A DNA stretch of 64,000 bases from an uncultured Lachnospiraceae bacterium (GCA_948470335.1 CAOKOL010000004.1:62001-126000), one strand, 5' to 3'. Counted from the first letter of the stretch, positions 8,643 to 19,594 are shown. Made by a program: numbers and translations. The notes: generated by a model from the letters alone, not told the origin.

Positions 8643-9359
8643 TTACTTTTCTTCCGCCCGTATTACCGCATAGGGATTCTGTTCGCCGTCCGCCAGAACG
8701 GTCCAGTACACGCCGTCCCGTTCCAGCACATAGGGACAGATGCGGTCCCCAAACACCGCCGCCGTCTTATACTCCACCTGTAACCTGCGGCACCAAAAGC
8801 CCTCCGGCAGATATTCCCAGGCCATCAGCGGATAATAGCTGTTATTGACATGATGATTCGTATCAATATGATACCGCTTAACGGGAAATGGTTCCATGGC
8901 GGCAAATTCCGAAAGCTTTTCCGGCAGTTTCAGCCGCCTGTCCCGGTATTCCATATCAAGCCTTGGCTCCATGCCGTAGGCTGCCGCCTCCTCAGGCGTC
9001 ACTTTTGCGGGATGCCCCGTATCCGTATTCACACATACCCATATGGAATTGGCTTTCACCAGCATCTCGCCCCGGCCGCTTTTGATAAAAAAATTCCTCA
9101 TGCCGAAAAATCCCCGGAAATCATAGGGGAAGGTACCGATCTCAATCTCCTCCCCCAGTCCGGGATACCGCAGCACGTCAATCTGCCACCCGCTCAGAAG
9201 CCATGCCCTGTGCCGTTCGTTCAAAGCGTCGATTCCCAAGCCCAGCGACTCCGACTGAAAGGTGCTGCAGTCCTGAAAATAGTTAATCACGCCATACATA
9301 CTCAAAGTTTCGTCATTTCCGATCTCACTGTACCGGACTCTGCTGTTAAATGTATACAT
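8643..9359 (-). CDS. acyl-ACP thioesterase
   Basis: A 238-residue double hot-dog thioesterase that would release fatty acids from acyl carrier protein in the cytoplasm. The N-terminal hot-dog contains the family block YFQDCSTFQSESLG (near residues 26-39) and WLLSGWQIDVLRYP. The second domain has the Asn/His-containing HIDTNHHVNNSYY segment expected at the active site, and EYKTAAVFGD. The size is normal for bacterial members. ATG 9359 has GGAGAG 7 nt upstream. The dipeptidase gene lies 52 nt upstream and cvfB lies downstream across the family A repeat, so the three may be one transcript. Confidence 0.9.
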   Translation of the reverse strand: MYTFNSRVRYSEIGNDETLSMYGVINYFQDCSTFQSESLGLGIDALNERHRAWLLSGWQIDVLRYPGLGEEIEIGTFPYDFRGFFGMRNFFIKSGRGEMLVKANSIWVCVNTDTGHPAKVTPEEAAAYGMEPRLDMEYRDRRLKLPEKLSEFAAMEPFPVKRYHIDTNHHVNNSYYPLMAWEYLPEGFWCRRLQVEYKTAAVFGDRICPYVLERDGVYWTVLADGEQNPYAVIRAEEK

Positions 9360-9411
9360 ATTTCTTTCTCTCCGTCTGTAATTCCCGCAAAACGTGGCTT
9401 GAAGCCTGGCA

Positions 9412-10539
9412 TCAAAACGCCCTTTTGCCGTCCAGAATCTCCCTGTATACCCGCGTCACATTCTTATAAAATATACCCTCTATTTCCCCGTTTGTAAACC
9501 CTGCCCGCTCCAGATCCTCCGCCAGCCGCTGCATGCCGGAACAGTTTTCCATCTCCAGCGGACAGACAAAACCGTCGAAATCCGTTCCCAGCCCCACGCT
9601 GTCCATGCCGCCCACATTGGTCATATACCTGATCTGACGGATAATCGCTTCATTCATGGTGATTTCCGAATCAGGATTTCCGCCGGCGGAAGCTTCCGCC
9701 GACAGATTCGCATCTGCCCGGCCGGCCGGATCCTCCAGAAACCGGTTATAAAAATTCACTCCGGCCACGCCGCCCCTGTCTGCCAGACTTTTCAGCATGG
9801 CATCGGTCAGGTTCCGAAGGTGGGGCGCCGGCGTCCTGGCATTAGAATGGCTGGCCACGAAAGGGCGGCGGGTATGCTCCAGCACGTCATAAAATCCGTC
9901 GTCCGACAGATGGGAAACGTCGATTACCATGCCCAACCGCTCCATCTCCTCCAGAAAAGCGAAGCCAGTCTTTTTCAGCCCTCTCTCCCGGCTGCGCTTG
10001 GCCGCCCGCTCCGAACCGGCAGAGAGATTTTTCCGCAGTTTTCCTTTCACCGCGGCGCATGTCCTGCCGACCCCGGACAGCTTTCCTCTGCTCCGGGGCG
10101 TCTGCGGATGCGCCAGCTCATTTTCATAGTTCCAGGTCAGGGTCAGCATCCGGACACCCAGCCGGTAAAAATCCCGCAGGATGCCGATATTTCCCCGGCA
10201 GGCGTCGCCGCCCTCCAGGGACAAAAGAGCCGACAGCTTCCCCTCCGCCATATTCCGCTCTGCCTGGGCCATCGTCGTAACCGGAAGGATCAGATCCCGA
10301 TTGGCCTCCATCTCCCGATAAAAGATATCGGCCTGTTCCAGAGCCGTCTCCAGCGGATCCTTTTCCGAAAGATCCGTAAAAATGGCAAAGGTCTGCAGCA
10401 TGTATCCGCCCCGTCTCAGCTTTTCCAGATCAATATACAGATCGTTGTTCCGCAGAACCGCTTGTTCTCCTCTGTTCCTTTTATACTGGATCATCGAAAT
10501 CGTATCACAGTGCATATCGGCTACTTTTATGCGTTCCAT
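9412..10539 (-). CDS. membrane dipeptidase (M19) family metallopeptidase
   Basis: A 375-residue zinc dipeptidase of the renal dipeptidase/M19 family, which splits dipeptides, some with D-residues. The metal and catalytic residues are visible in order: HCD near residue 9 (ADMHCDT), the bridging Glu in LSLEGGDA, His in DVSHLSDDG, His in VASHSNARTP and Asp in GLGTDFDGF. No signal peptide is seen, so it is probably cytoplasmic. The frame opens at 10578, but ATG 10539 has GAAGG just upstream and begins at the usual MERIKVADMHCD. An insertion rich in Arg and Lys sits between the second and third motifs. Confidence 0.9.
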   Translation of the reverse strand: MERIKVADMHCDTISMIQYKRNRGEQAVLRNNDLYIDLEKLRRGGYMLQTFAIFTDLSEKDPLETALEQADIFYREMEANRDLILPVTTMAQAERNMAEGKLSALLSLEGGDACRGNIGILRDFYRLGVRMLTLTWNYENELAHPQTPRSRGKLSGVGRTCAAVKGKLRKNLSAGSERAAKRSRERGLKKTGFAFLEEMERLGMVIDVSHLSDDGFYDVLEHTRRPFVASHSNARTPAPHLRNLTDAMLKSLADRGGVAGVNFYNRFLEDPAGRADANLSAEASAGGNPDSEITMNEAIIRQIRYMTNVGGMDSVGLGTDFDGFVCPLEMENCSGMQRLAEDLERAGFTNGEIEGIFYKNVTRVYREILDGKRAF

Positions 10540-10616
10540 CAGCCCTTCTCCCTGCTTCCTTCCATGTATTATACGCACGCACAGATTATTTGCCAGTCGA
10601 TTTGCTGTTTTTCAGG

Positions 10617-12146
10617 TCACATCAGCGGCGCAAACACCCGCAGAATCATCTGGAACAGACTTTTTGGCAGCCCTGCCGCACAGTCCTCTTTCCCAATCAG
10701 CCTGCACTTCTCAAACGTATCCAGAAAATCCGCCTTAATCTGGGCCACCACCGGAGAATCATAAAAATAAGTGCCGCATTCAAAGTGCAGATACAGGCTT
10801 CTGTAATCGGCATTGATCGTGCCTGCCGTCGCCATCCGGTCGTCTGCCACAAAACATTTTCCATGAATAAAGCCGGGCGTGTACTCATATATTTTCACGC
10901 CATGTCTGATCAGCCCTTCATAATAGGATTGGGTCAGCCAGAATACCGCTTTTTTGTCCGGAATACCCGGCGTAACAATCCGCACATCCACCTGCCGCTT
11001 GGCCGCCAGTGTCAGCGCCGTAATCATTTCATTGTCAATAATCAGGTAAGGGGTGAAAATATATACATAATCATGGGCCTGATTAATGATATTCAGATAG
11101 ACATTTTCCCCCGTTACCTCGCTGTCAAGAGGGGAATCCCCGTAAGGCTGTATGTATCCGGTTCCCGTAAATGCTTCCGGATGCCAGACACGAGGGCGGA
11201 ATGCCTCATAGTCCTGGTCCTCCGGACGGAATGCGTTCCACATATCAAGAAACATCACCGTGTAGCTCCAGACCGCCTCGCCTTTCAGCCGGAAGCCATT
11301 GTCTTTCCAGTGGCCGTATTTTACCTTCCTGTTAATATATTCGTCCGCCAGATTGATGCCGCCGCTGAAAGCCGTATGGCCGTCGATTACCGTTATCTTC
11401 CGGTGATCTCGGTTGTTCATCGCCACGGAAAAAATAGGAATAAAAGGGTTGAAGGCAAAGGACTTGATGCCCTTTTTCTCCAACTGACGCCAGTAATCGG
11501 CAGGCAGGGCAGTGGGCAGACAGCCCACATCGTCATAGATCACCCGCACCTCCACGCCGGCTCTGACCCTCTCCTCCAGAATCTCAAGAATGCCGTTCCA
11601 CATCCCGTCATCGTCAATAATGAAATATTCCAGAAAAATAAAATGCTCCGCCTTTTTCAGCTCCTCCAGCATCACCGGATACACCAGATCCCCCAGGGGA
11701 TAATAGACGGCTTCCGTGTTTTTATAGACCGGATAGCCCTCATGATTCAGATAACGGCACTGCCCTACGGCCCTTTTATCCTTTTCTTCCAGTTCTCTCA
11801 GAATTTCCGGGTCCTGTTTCAGCAGACCGGCAGACCGGCCGTACGCCCGGTCCAGCTTTCTGCGCATATGCCTCGCCGGTCGTTTTGTGCCCAGAAACAG
11901 ATAGAGCAGTCCGCCCAGCAGCGGCAGCGCCAGAATCGCGATGATCCACGGAATCTTCAAAGCCGGGTTCTGGTCCTTTCTCACAATCATCAGTACCACC
12001 AACACACTGAGCAGCATACAGAACACCATAATCGGCACGGAAATACTGGCCAGATTCCAGAACAGCTCAATATACCAGACAAACTGCAGGACCAGGCAGA
12101 GTCCAAAAATAAAAATGCGGCTGAAAATCGTCTTTAGTAGTTTCAT
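10617..12146 (-). CDS. cls: cardiolipin synthase
   Basis: A 509-residue membrane enzyme that joins two phosphatidylglycerols into cardiolipin. The N-terminus has transmembrane helices (about residues 8-28 and 35-55, then a third near 68-86, PLDc_N type). Two phospholipase D HKD motifs follow: NRDHRKITVIDG and FIHGKCFVADDRMATAGT. Length and layout are those of typical bacterial Cls. ATG 12146 has AAAGGATAG upstream. It is separated from the ATP synthase operon by a terminator and a small AT-rich gap that probably holds its promoter. Confidence 0.94.
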   Translation of the reverse strand: MKLLKTIFSRIFIFGLCLVLQFVWYIELFWNLASISVPIMVFCMLLSVLVVLMIVRKDQNPALKIPWIIAILALPLLGGLLYLFLGTKRPARHMRRKLDRAYGRSAGLLKQDPEILRELEEKDKRAVGQCRYLNHEGYPVYKNTEAVYYPLGDLVYPVMLEELKKAEHFIFLEYFIIDDDGMWNGILEILEERVRAGVEVRVIYDDVGCLPTALPADYWRQLEKKGIKSFAFNPFIPIFSVAMNNRDHRKITVIDGHTAFSGGINLADEYINRKVKYGHWKDNGFRLKGEAVWSYTVMFLDMWNAFRPEDQDYEAFRPRVWHPEAFTGTGYIQPYGDSPLDSEVTGENVYLNIINQAHDYVYIFTPYLIIDNEMITALTLAAKRQVDVRIVTPGIPDKKAVFWLTQSYYEGLIRHGVKIYEYTPGFIHGKCFVADDRMATAGTINADYRSLYLHFECGTYFYDSPVVAQIKADFLDTFEKCRLIGKEDCAAGLPKSLFQMILRVFAPLM

Positions 12147-12279
12147 TTTATCTATCCTTTTCGATTACTTTTTAAATTTTACCAGTTTTTCCATGGCATC
12201 TATTATACCGATTATTCTACGCACTTACAACATAAAATCCGACAAAAAGCCTCTTTTCCGCAGCATATTCCCCTGATTG

Positions 12280-12314
12280 AAAAAGGGAACGACAGGTTTT
12301 TGCCCGTCATTCCC
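12280..12314 (-). terminator. terminator of the ATP synthase operon
   Basis: On the minus strand GGGAATGACGGG pairs with CCTGTCGTTCCC around CAAAAA and is followed by TTTTTC, 7 nt after the atpC stop. Confidence 0.85.
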
Positions 12315-12320
12315 GATTTT

Positions 12321-12740
12321 TTAACGCTCTCTGTACTTACTGCTCATACTCAGTCTGGACATGGCCCTGGACAGCGCCGCCTGGCTCAGATGGTATTCCT
12401 GCAGGCTCTGCTTCTGGCGCAGCCGCTCCTGGGCCCGCTCCATGGCCCGCTTCGCCCGCTCCGCATCAATTTCTTCCGGCCGCTCCGCCGTATCCGCCAG
12501 CACCATGGCCCGGTTGTTGGAAATCTGGGCAAAGCCGGTGCCGATGACCGCCTCAATCCAGCTTCCGTCTTCTGTCTGTATCCGCATATCCCCATTGCTG
12601 ACAGCCACCACCATAGTTTCATGGTTGGCCAGAATGCCCATTGCACCGTCCGTAGTCGGGATAATCAACTGAATACATTTTCCGTCATAAAATATTTTAT
12701 CGCTGGCAATCACACGCAGCGTAAATGTCTGATCCGTCAT
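12321..12740 (-). CDS. atpC: F1Fo ATP synthase epsilon subunit
   Basis: A 139-residue epsilon subunit, the central-stalk regulator of F1. The N-terminal beta-sandwich (about residues 1-88) contains IIPTTDGAMGILANHE, and the C-terminal helical hairpin (DAERAKRAMERAQERL onward) is the part that can extend and inhibit ATP hydrolysis. It is the last gene of the operon, 2 nt behind atpD, and is followed by a strong terminator. Length is normal. Confidence 0.95.
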   Translation of the reverse strand: MTDQTFTLRVIASDKIFYDGKCIQLIIPTTDGAMGILANHETMVVAVSNGDMRIQTEDGSWIEAVIGTGFAQISNNRAMVLADTAERPEEIDAERAKRAMERAQERLRQKQSLQEYHLSQAALSRAMSRLSMSSKYRER

Positions 12741-12742
12741 AG

Positions 12743-15111
<2,369 letters not shown>

Positions 15112-15163
15112 AAATCATTCCTCTTTGTCATTCAATTCCGCAGCTCCCAGGGGTTGGATGGGC

Positions 15164-16957
15164 CTACTGGTTCCGGCTCTTATATTCCCGGGCGATTTTC
15201 AGAATCTGTTCTTCCAGCTCCTCCGATAAGGCCCGTTCCGTTTCAATCTGTCGGCCGATCTCCGGATATGCGGTATCAAAATAGTCCAGCATCCCCTGCT
15301 GGAACGCCTTGATTTTTTTCAGCTCTATGTCCTGCATCACTTTATGGGTGGCGGCACACAGCGTAATCACCTGCTCGTGAAGGCTTAAGGGACTGCACAG
15401 CGGCTGTTTTAACAATTCCATCAGGCTGTTTCCGTACTGCAGCTGTTCCTTTGTGGAGGCATCCAGATCAGAACTGAACTGGGTGAACACTTCCATCTCC
15501 CTAAACTGGGCCAGGTCGATCCGGATACTGCCCGCCGCCTTTTTCATCGCCTTTGTCTGTGCAGCACCGCCCACACGGGATACGGAAAGTCCCACATTGA
15601 CCGCAGGCCGCATTCCTGAGAAAAACAGATCCGTCTCCAGGAAAATCTGGCCGTCGGTAATGGAGATCACATTGGTGGGAATATAGGCGGACACGTCCCC
15701 GGCCTGTGTCTCAATAATCGGCAGTGCCGTGATGGAACCGCCGCCCAGCTCATCGCTCAGCCGGCTGGACCGCTCCAAAAGCCGGGAATGTAAATAGAAT
15801 ACGTCCCCCGGATACGCCTCTCTGCCCGGAGAACGCTCCAGCAAAAGGGACAGCGCCCGGTAGGCCACCGCATGTTTGGACAGATCGTCGTAAACAATCA
15901 GCACGTCTTTTCCCTGATGCATAAAATATTCTGCCAGCGCCGTGCCGGAATAGGGAGCCACATATTGCAGCGGCGCCGGATCACTGGCCGTCGCGGACAG
16001 AATAATCGTATAGTCCATGGCGTCATGGCTTTTCAGTGTGTTCACAATCTTTGCCACCGTAGAAGCCTTCTGCCCGACAGCCACATAAATGCAGATTACG
16101 TCCTTGCCCTTCTGATTCAGAATCGTATCGACGGCAATGGACGTTTTACCTGTCTGACGGTCCCCGATAATCAGTTCCCGCTGGCCCCGCCCGATGGGGA
16201 ACATGGAATCAATGGACAGAATGCCTGTTTCCAGTGGAACACTGACAGACTTTCTCTCCACAATGCCCGGCGCCTCATGCTCGATGGGATGGTACTCGCT
16301 GCTCACAATCTCTCCCCGTCCGTCGATGGGCTCCCCCAGAGCGTCCACGATTCTGCCGATAAATCCTTCCCCTACGGGAATGCCTGCCATCCTGCCGGTG
16401 CGCACCGCACGGGAACCCTCCCGGATCTCATCGTCCCGGCCGAACAGAATGCAGCCGGTTTCATCGGCGCGTACATCCTGCACCATGGCTTTCACCCCAT
16501 TGTCAAACAGCAGAATTTCGCCGTACATGGCATGGCGGATACCGTCCAGTATCGCAATGCCGTCTCCTGCCCAGGTGACAAACCCCACCTCCTGCCGGAT
16601 TTCGGTCTCTCCTTGGAATTCTTTCACCCGCTCCCGGAAAATAGGAATGATATCCTGTATTCCCTGAGCTTTTTTCCCGCTATCAGCGGAAAACAGCTTC
16701 TGCTTTAGCTGTCTTAACCGCCCCTGGGCACTGAAATCATATTCCCGGCTCTCGGCCCGCAGCACAAAGCCGCTGATCAGGGCCGGATCCTCTCTCATCT
16801 CCAGCTCCATTTCGGAACAGTCCAGTTTATTTTTAAGGAATTCCGTCAGACGCAGCAATTGTTCCTCAGAGGGCTCTGCGGCGTAGAGCAGAAGCGCTTT
16901 TTTCACGGCGCCGCTGTTCTGTTTTGTGTCATCCTGTCTTATATCTTCCTGTCCCAT
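15164..16957 (-). CDS. atpA: F1Fo ATP synthase alpha subunit with fused delta C-terminal domain
   Basis: A 597-residue protein, about 95 residues longer than usual alpha. From about residue 100 it is a normal alpha subunit: beta-barrel with VGFVTWAGDGIAILDG, Walker A GDRQTGKT at 265-272, and the SVGLSVSRVGGAAQTKAMKK region. Residues ~18-90 instead resemble the C-terminal half of the delta (OSCP) subunit: EEQLLRLTEFLKNKL, then REDPALISGFVLR and FSAQGRLRQLKQ, matching the delta pattern DPxLIGGxxxR...DxSxxGxLxxL. No separate atpH is in the operon, so this fusion probably replaces delta. The frame opens at GTG 16966, but ATG 16957 shares one base with the atpF stop and is the likely start. The six-helix N-terminal domain of delta is missing. 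Confidence 0.93.
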   Translation of the reverse strand: MGQEDIRQDDTKQNSGAVKKALLLYAAEPSEEQLLRLTEFLKNKLDCSEMELEMREDPALISGFVLRAESREYDFSAQGRLRQLKQKLFSADSGKKAQGIQDIIPIFRERVKEFQGETEIRQEVGFVTWAGDGIAILDGIRHAMYGEILLFDNGVKAMVQDVRADETGCILFGRDDEIREGSRAVRTGRMAGIPVGEGFIGRIVDALGEPIDGRGEIVSSEYHPIEHEAPGIVERKSVSVPLETGILSIDSMFPIGRGQRELIIGDRQTGKTSIAVDTILNQKGKDVICIYVAVGQKASTVAKIVNTLKSHDAMDYTIILSATASDPAPLQYVAPYSGTALAEYFMHQGKDVLIVYDDLSKHAVAYRALSLLLERSPGREAYPGDVFYLHSRLLERSSRLSDELGGGSITALPIIETQAGDVSAYIPTNVISITDGQIFLETDLFFSGMRPAVNVGLSVSRVGGAAQTKAMKKAAGSIRIDLAQFREMEVFTQFSSDLDASTKEQLQYGNSLMELLKQPLCSPLSLHEQVITLCAATHKVMQDIELKKIKAFQQGMLDYFDTAYPEIGRQIETERALSEELEEQILKIAREYKSRNQ

Positions 16958-17397
16958 CAGAACCACCCGCCTTTGTCATCTTCCAGAATTTTCTTTGCAA
17001 CATCAACCGCGAGAGAGGCAATATCCGACTCCATCTCCTTCAATGCTTTTTCTTTCTCCTCAACGATGGCCGCCTGGGCCTGCGCCACCATCCTGTCTGC
17101 CTTCTCACTGGCTTCGCCCACAATACGCCGGTACTCCGTCTCGCCGTCCTCTCTGGCTTTCTGCAGGATCTGGGCCGACTCCGCCTCGACCGTATGAATG
17201 GACGTTTCATATTGCTTTTTCAGCTCCATCGCCGTTTTCCGCATCTCGCTGGCAGAGGCAAACTGCCCCTCCAGCAGCGCCTTGCGCTTTTCCAGCACAC
17301 TGATTACAGGTCCGAATAAAAATTTCTTCAATAATATATAAAGTAGCACCAGATTTATAATGGTACAGAGGACATTCCAAAACTCAAGCGTCAGCAT
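16957..17397 (-). CDS. atpF: F1Fo ATP synthase b subunit
   Basis: A 146-residue peripheral-stalk subunit: one N-terminal membrane helix (about residues 6-27, NVLCTIINLVLLYILLKKFL) then a long charged coiled coil reaching up to F1. A GTG nine nt further upstream (17406) is in frame, but ATG 17397 has AAGGCGG at the better spacing. Only one b gene is present, so the stalk should be a homodimer. It shares one base with atpA and is separated from atpE by 2.2 copies of a 103-bp repeat. Confidence 0.94.
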   Translation of the reverse strand: MLTLEFWNVLCTIINLVLLYILLKKFLFGPVISVLEKRKALLEGQFASASEMRKTAMELKKQYETSIHTVEAESAQILQKAREDGETEYRRIVGEASEKADRMVAQAQAAIVEEKEKALKEMESDIASLAVDVAKKILEDDKGGWF

Positions 17398-17417
17398 TTT
17401 TTTCACCCGCCTTTCGT

Positions 17418-17648
17418 ATTACAAGTTCCGCAGACACCCTCCCAGTACCTCAGCCGGCATAACAATTTCTGTCTGCTCCGCATCCACAAATTGTTATGGG
17501 CACTGTTCGGGCTTCTGCTGATTACAGGTTCCGCAGACGCCCTCCCAGTACCTCAGCCGGCATAACAATTTCTGTCTGCTCCGCATCCTTAAATTGCTAT
17601 GGGCACTGTTCGGGCTTCTGCTGATTACAGGTTCCGCAGACGCCCTTA
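17418..17648 (-). repeat. tandem 103-bp hairpin repeat between atpE and atpF (family B, 2.2 copies)
   Basis: Units start at 17418, 17521 and 17624 (the last is a 25-nt fragment that includes the atpE stop codon), an exact 103-bp period. Each unit is a long imperfect palindrome: GCAGA/TCTGC, GCCC/GGGC, CAGT/ACTG and an 11-bp CATAACAATTT/AAATTGTTATG core in the first unit. The second unit has one change in the core, which on the transcribed strand is a G-U wobble, so pairing is kept. The outer layout (TTCCGC at one end, CTGCTG at the other) is that of family A. Confidence 0.9.
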
Positions 17649-17873
17649 TTGTCCCAGAAACAGAATAATACACAGCGCGATTACAAACCCGTATACTGCC
17701 GTCGCCTCTGCCAGGGCACAGCCCAGCAGCAGAGAAGTTCTGATTTTGCCCTCTGCCTCCGGCTGTCTTGCGATGGCGTCCACCGCCCTGCCTGTGGCGA
17801 TACCGATGCCGATGCCTGCTCCGACACCAGTGAGTACTGCGATACCTGCTCCGATTGCAACCAATGTAGACAT
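17646..17873 (-). CDS. atpE: F1Fo ATP synthase c subunit
   Basis: A 75-residue proteolipid with two membrane helices joined by the polar RQPEAEGK loop (residues 36-43). The ion-binding carboxylate is Glu56 in [11 protein letters not shown]. Sodium-type c subunits carry a Gln in helix 1 and Ser right after the Glu; here these positions are Ile24 and Ala57, so proton coupling is more likely. ATG 17873 has AGGAGG 9 nt upstream. The gene is isolated by 370 nt of family A repeats upstream and 239 nt of family B repeats downstream, unusual for Fo genes that are normally tightly packed. Confidence 0.95.
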   Translation of the reverse strand: MSTLVAIGAGIAVLTGVGAGIGIGIATGRAVDAIARQPEAEGKIRTSLLLGCALAEATAVYGFVIALCIILFLGQ

Positions 17874-17894
17874 AATATAATCCTCCTAAATTGA

Positions 17895-18209
17895 AGTTCC
17901 GCAACTCCCCTTCCAAGCCCCTTTGATCTGGGAGCATTCCCAGCCGCTAAAACGTCTGTGAATCCTCCCGGGGCTTGTACGGTCCGTTGCTGTTTTTTTA
18001 AGTTCCGCAACTCCCCTCCCAAGCCCCCTGGATCTGGGAGTATTTCCAGCCGCTTTAGCGTCTGTAAATCCTCCCGGGGCTTATACGGTCCGTTGCTGTT
18101 TTTTTAAGTTCCGCAACTCCCCTCCCAAACCCCCTGGATCTGGGAGTATTTCCAGCCGCTTTAGCGTCTGTAAATCCTCCCGGGGCTTGTACGGTCCGTT
18201 GCTGTTTTT
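17895..18209 (-). repeat. three tandem 106-bp hairpin repeats between atpB and atpE (family A)
   Basis: Units begin at 17895, 18001 and 18107, an exact 106-bp period with few differences. In the middle unit the paired arms are GCAAC 18007-18011 with GTTGC 18092-18096; AAGCCCC 18021-18027 with GGGGCTT 18076-18082; GGGAG 18036-18040 with CTCCC 18071-18075; ATTT 18042-18045 with AAAT 18066-18069; CAG 18047-18049 with CTG 18062-18064; CGC 18051-18053 with GCG 18058-18060, and loop TTTA. Nearly the whole unit is one hairpin. In the first unit ATTT/AAAT is ATTC/GAAT, still paired; in the third one pair of the second arm is lost. There is no coding potential or transposase. Confidence 0.93.
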
Positions 18210-18243
18210 CATATGTCGTCTGACATTATCTTAAATTTTTATA

Positions 18244-18939
18244 TTATTCCTCATCTTCGACGGCCTCATTAATAAACAAAGCCGTTAAAAACACAAATAC
18301 ATACGCCTGAATCAATCCGTCAAATATATCAAAATAAAAACTGAAAGGCAGCGGCACGATTACGGGAACAATCAGTTTAATCAGCTCCATAATCACAAAA
18401 CTGCCCAGCACATTTCCAAACAGCCGCATACACAGCGACAGCGGCCGGATAAACAGCTCCAGAATATTAATGGGCGTCACGACGGCCACCGGTTTGGCAA
18501 AGCTTTTCAGCCAGCCCGCCACTTTCTTTTCACGAATACCGGCATATTCCACCAGTACGATACTCATCAGTGCCAGCGCCCCGGTAACATTCAGATCTTT
18601 GGTAGGCGGTTTAAACCCAAACAGACCGATCACATTAGCCACACTGATATAGATGAGCACGGTGCAGAGATAAGGAATATACTTCCGCCCCTTCTTCCCC
18701 ACCAGGCCATCGAAAAAGTCATACAGAAAACTGACTCCCGCCTCCAGCGCCAGTTGCATTCTTCCGGGGGATTCCACCTTCAGATTCCGGACCAGACATA
18801 CCGAAAGCAGCACCAGCACCGCCATAATGATCCAGGTAACCACCACCGATTCCAGGACCCTGATGCCGCCGAAAACCGGTATGGTAAATACGGTTTCGCA
18901 GTTCAGCCCTTCCAGAAGTTTTTCCGCTAACTCCTTCAT
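18244..18939 (-). CDS. atpB: F1Fo ATP synthase a subunit
   Basis: A 231-residue membrane subunit that forms the ion half-channels against the c ring. About five to six hydrophobic helices are seen. The essential Arg is in the conserved block LSLCMRLFGNVLGSFVIMEL, and the last helix (FDGLIQAYVFVFLTALFINEA) has the usual Gln. It is first in the operon; no atpI precedes it. Its own promoter is at 19028-19056, leaving a leader of about 85 nt. atpE follows after 370 nt of tandem repeats. Confidence 0.95.
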   Translation of the reverse strand: MKELAEKLLEGLNCETVFTIPVFGGIRVLESVVVTWIIMAVLVLLSVCLVRNLKVESPGRMQLALEAGVSFLYDFFDGLVGKKGRKYIPYLCTVLIYISVANVIGLFGFKPPTKDLNVTGALALMSIVLVEYAGIREKKVAGWLKSFAKPVAVVTPINILELFIRPLSLCMRLFGNVLGSFVIMELIKLIVPVIVPLPFSFYFDIFDGLIQAYVFVFLTALFINEAVEDEE

Positions 18940-19027
18940 CTTTTGACTCGCTTCCTTTCTGTAATAATATAGGGCAGATTTTTACTTCATCGGATATATT
19001 TTCCCATAAAAAGTTTGCCTAAAGTGT

Positions 19028-19056
19028 ATCTTAGTTTCATTTGATTTACTTGTCAA
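19028..19056 (-). promoter_or_regulatory. sigma-A promoter of the ATP synthase operon
   Basis: On the minus strand TTGACA (19056-19051), 17 nt and TAAGAT (19033-19028). No other good promoter was seen between here and atpC, so it probably drives all seven genes. Confidence 0.7.
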
Positions 19057-19305
19057 TGAGAAGAAACCAATAAAAATACTCTTGTTTTTTATAAATTTTT
19101 CTCCGTTTTTTATATAATAGTACTATAAATTTTATATTTATTTATTATTTTTTGTCTATTATTTATGAAATCAATTGATATTTTATGTTTTTCATTTGCG
19201 ATATCAAAATACTTTCCAATTTTTTCACTATTAAAATTACTGAAAATATAATAATTATCCAAAAGACAACCGCGTATTTTTCACAACGAGGCAGGTCCTG
19301 ATTCA
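19057..19305. other. AT-rich interval upstream of the ATP synthase promoter
   Basis: About 250 nt of very AT-rich sequence, without a gene, clear hairpin or recognisable motif. It separates the ATP synthase promoter from a region of gene relics. Confidence 0.5.
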
Positions 19306-19545
19306 TCTTCCGATTTGACCGCCCCCGCCCACGCTTACGGGAGCCCCGCCGATAATAAACTTTGTCCGATCCCTCAGACCTGCTGCGGCAAACGCCTCAG
19401 CGGTTGACATCATTTTCTTTTGCCGCATGCAAAATCACGTCAGGCGCGACGTCAATCCCAAGAGCCAGCACCTCAAACCCGCCGGCTTCCAGCCTCATAC
19501 ATGTTTTACCGTATCCTTTCGCAAAACCTGTTGCGTGTCCTGCCT
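19306..19545 (-). pseudogene. relic of a corrinoid (B12)-binding methyltransferase protein
   Basis: Minus-strand translation gives two blocks typical of cobalamin-binding corrinoid proteins of methylamine/betaine methyltransferase systems. Block 1 (about 19540-19395), GYGKTCMRLEAGGFEVLALG followed by IDVAP, corresponds to the usual DIGKNxVxxMLEAxGFEVxDLGxDVxP but lacks the cobalt-ligand DxHxxG, and it ends in TGA. Block 2 (about 19380-19306), in another frame, GLRDRTKFIIGGAPVS, matches the usual C-terminal segment. The stretch normally between them is gone. So there is a frameshift, a stop and a deletion: a dead gene. A methyltransferase of the matching type (MttB family) lies at the right edge of the window. 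Confidence 0.65.
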
Positions 19546-19594
19546 GCGTGAACTATAATGATAGAAATAATAAAAAAGCAGAGGTAATCACACC

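Noticed and set aside
17418..18209. CRISPR array
   Set aside because: The tandem units are 103-106 bp and adjoin directly with no spacers; no cas genes are near.
17895..18209. Family A units as intrinsic terminators of the ATP synthase operon
   Set aside because: Where a T run exists (18-kb copies) it is on the plus strand, opposite to transcription, and it is absent from the 8.5- and 24.2-kb copies. Essential genes lie downstream.
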